From: GCA-2737125 sp044336815
GTDB lineage: Bacteria; Actinomycetota; Actinomycetes; S36-B12
Direction: 5' to 3'
Length of the DNA: 5,820 nt
NCBI GenBank assembly: GCA_044336815.1
Contig: JBIIOU010000136.1
Coordinates: 1 to 5,820 of the forward strand
In this document: positions 4,981 through 5,820 of the stretch, in pieces
Numbering within the stretch: position 1 is the stretch's first letter
Layout of the letters: each line of letters begins with the position of its first letter
The notes under the pieces: generated by a model
Database searches by the model: none
What the model was told of the DNA's origin: nothing
The model's input: the letters and a program-made list of their open reading frames with translations, nothing else
Made by a program: the position numbers and the translations under genes

Positions 4981-5721
4981 ATTAGTACCCGCCACCAACC
5001 TACGGAGTTCGCCCTGGAACCGCTCAGTGCCAAAGAGATTCAGGCCCGCGTTCGCGCCGGAGCCTCTGCGGAGATCGTTGCGGCCGAGACCGGGTGGCCA
5101 CTGGATAAAGTCCAGCGATACGCCGGGCCACCCCTTGCTGAGCGCGAGTACGTTGCTGGCCGAGCCCAACTGGTCGAGGTGCGCCGCACGGGTAACTCAG
5201 TAACCCTCGGTGAGAGCGTTGCACTCGCATTAAGTGCTGACGATGCCGCCGATATCTCGTGGGATTCGGCCCGGCGCGCAGATGGTAAGTGGGTAGTTCT
5301 TGTTTACTTCACCAGCCACAGCGCCACCCAACATGCGTCCTGGACGTATGACAACGTCGGTCGCACCGTGCATCCGATTGATGAGACCGCACGCCGTCTC
5401 ATGGGTGTCAGCGACGATCAGATCTTTGACTACATCACCGACGATCGGGCACCGGCGATCAAGGTGGAGGTCGAGTTAGAAGTAGAAATTGACCGCCCTC
5501 GCCTGATGGCGGTCCCGGATGCACCACCGGTGGAGATTTTTGCGATAGAGGAACAACCTCATACTCTTGATGTACTCATCCCGATAGGTGAGCTAACCGA
5601 AAAGGCGCAAGATCGGCCAGCAGCCAAGCCTGTTCCAAAGCCTAAAGTCAAGGGTAAGCGCGCTAGCGTGCCGAGTTGGGACGAGATCCTTTTTGGAGCC
5701 ACCCGCGGGGACGACATTTAA
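4981..5721 (+). CDS. sepH: Septation protein SepH (DUF3071), non-canonical start
   Basis: A cell-division regulator of actinobacteria; Streptomyces SepH binds FtsZ and stimulates its assembly. Counting ATT 4981 as residue 1 (246 residues): a helix-turn-helix region LSAKEIQARVRAGAS...VQRYAGPPLAEREYV (15-58), a central region with WDSARRADGKWVVLVYF and ASWTYD, a variable Pro/Lys/acidic linker, and the hallmark C-terminal RASVPSWDEILFG (227-239). The frame is open from 4972 and contains no ATG, GTG or TTG before GTG 5179, which would remove the whole helix-turn-helix. Candidate starts are ATT 4981 (leaderless, TAAGTT 6 nt upstream) and CTG 5014 (GGAG at 5004-5007, 6-nt spacing). About 45-55 N-terminal residues normally preceding the helix-turn-helix are absent, and only 58 nt separate the MFS stop from 4981. 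Identity is firm; the start is uncertain. Confidence 0.92.
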   Translation: MSTRHQPTEFALEPLSAKEIQARVRAGASAEIVAAETGWPLDKVQRYAGPPLAEREYVAGRAQLVEVRRTGNSVTLGESVALALSADDAADISWDSARRADGKWVVLVYFTSHSATQHASWTYDNVGRTVHPIDETARRLMGVSDDQIFDYITDDRAPAIKVEVELEVEIDRPRLMAVPDAPPVEIFAIEEQPHTLDVLIPIGELTEKAQDRPAAKPVPKPKVKGKRASVPSWDEILFGATRGDDI

Positions 5722-5731
5722 AGTTAATCGG

Positions 5732-5745
5732 CATATGTTAAGCCC
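5732..5745 (+). repeat. Direct repeat copy 1 (13/14 match to 5797-5810)
   Basis: CATATGTTAAGCCC, repeated 65 nt downstream as CATATGTTCAGCCC. Both copies lie after the sepH stop and each is followed by a C/G-rich stretch. Possible protein-binding sites or a small duplication; the function is unknown. Confidence 0.5.
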
Positions 5746-5796
5746 TCGGTCTACAGCATTCGGGTGCTATTCCGCAAAAGGTAACGGATCACGTGA

Positions 5797-5810
5797 CATA
5801 TGTTCAGCCC
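5797..5810 (+). repeat. Direct repeat copy 2 (13/14 match to 5732-5745)
   Basis: CATATGTTCAGCCC, differing from copy 1 at one base. It lies close to the window edge, so further copies may exist beyond it. Confidence 0.5.
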
Positions 5811-5820
5811 CGGCAGTTAG

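Larger units (their letters stand above)
5722..5820. other. Region downstream of sepH, no supported gene
   Basis: Ninety-nine bases up to the window edge. It contains a 14-bp direct repeat pair (listed separately) and a weak 4-bp stem at 5755-5768. No terminator with a U-tract, tRNA or recognisable protein is visible. A short minus-strand open frame enters from the edge and stops at 5769-5767; it is too short (17 codons) to assign. Confidence 0.5.

Noticed and set aside
5755..5768. Intrinsic terminator hairpin after sepH (AGCA-6 nt-TGCT)
   Set aside because: The stem is only 4 bp and no U-tract follows.
5767..5820. C-terminal end of a minus-strand gene entering from the window edge
   Set aside because: Only 17 codons are visible before a TAG; the sequence matches no family I recognise, so it cannot be supported.
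5793..5820. Start of a new plus-strand gene at GTG 5793
   Set aside because: Nine codons only; the upstream TAACGG lacks the final T of the -10 pattern and spacing is 5 nt. Not enough to call.
1..5820. A defence system, mobile element, CRISPR array or biosynthetic cluster
   Set aside because: Every gene is a conserved actinobacterial housekeeping or domain-of-unknown-function family in a syntenic setting; no transposase, integrase, repeat-spacer array, nuclease or toxin pattern is present.

Overview
The window suggests an actinobacterium of the Actinomycetia. Several families here are largely restricted to actinobacteria (DUF3093, DUF4193, DUF4235, SepH). The gene set suhB / DUF4193 / DUF3093 / dut also matches, from memory, the neighbourhood around Rv2697c-Rv2701c in Mycobacterium tuberculosis. 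Base composition looks moderately GC-rich (mid-50s percent by eye, not counted). Very short intergenic gaps, overlapping stops and apparent leaderless starts suggest a compact, possibly streamlined genome.

Layout: (1) 1-945, minus strand: a PaaI-type hotdog thioesterase followed by dut (dUTPase, cut by the window edge), joined by a 4-nt ATGA overlap. (2) 987-1760, plus strand: a DUF3093 membrane protein and a DUF4235 small membrane protein, divergent from group 1. (3) 1757-2053, minus strand: a DUF4193 zinc-ribbon protein whose stop overlaps the DUF4235 stop. (4) 2210-2725 plus the TGA at 2726-2728: a gamma-carbonic-anhydrase-like left-handed beta-helix protein. (5) 2731-3567 or 3588, minus strand: an inositol monophosphatase family enzyme (SuhB-like), convergent with the previous gene at a 2-nt gap. 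(6) 3627-4922, plus strand: an MFS transporter. (7) 4981-5721, plus strand: the cell-division protein SepH, which has no ATG/GTG/TTG start at the beginning of its recognisable domain. (8) 5722-5820: no gene supported; a near-perfect 14-bp direct repeat is present. No stretch over 300 bases lacks a gene.

The genes do not form a single pathway. They are housekeeping and conserved-hypothetical functions: nucleotide-pool sanitation (dut), thioester hydrolysis, polyol phosphate dephosphorylation, transport and septation. I see no mobile element, CRISPR array, RNA gene, defence cassette or biosynthetic cluster. The most notable signals are the sepH gene with a non-canonical start and missing N-terminal segment, and a recurring -10-like hexamer placed 6-7 nt before start codons, which suggests leaderless transcription for most first genes of transcription units.
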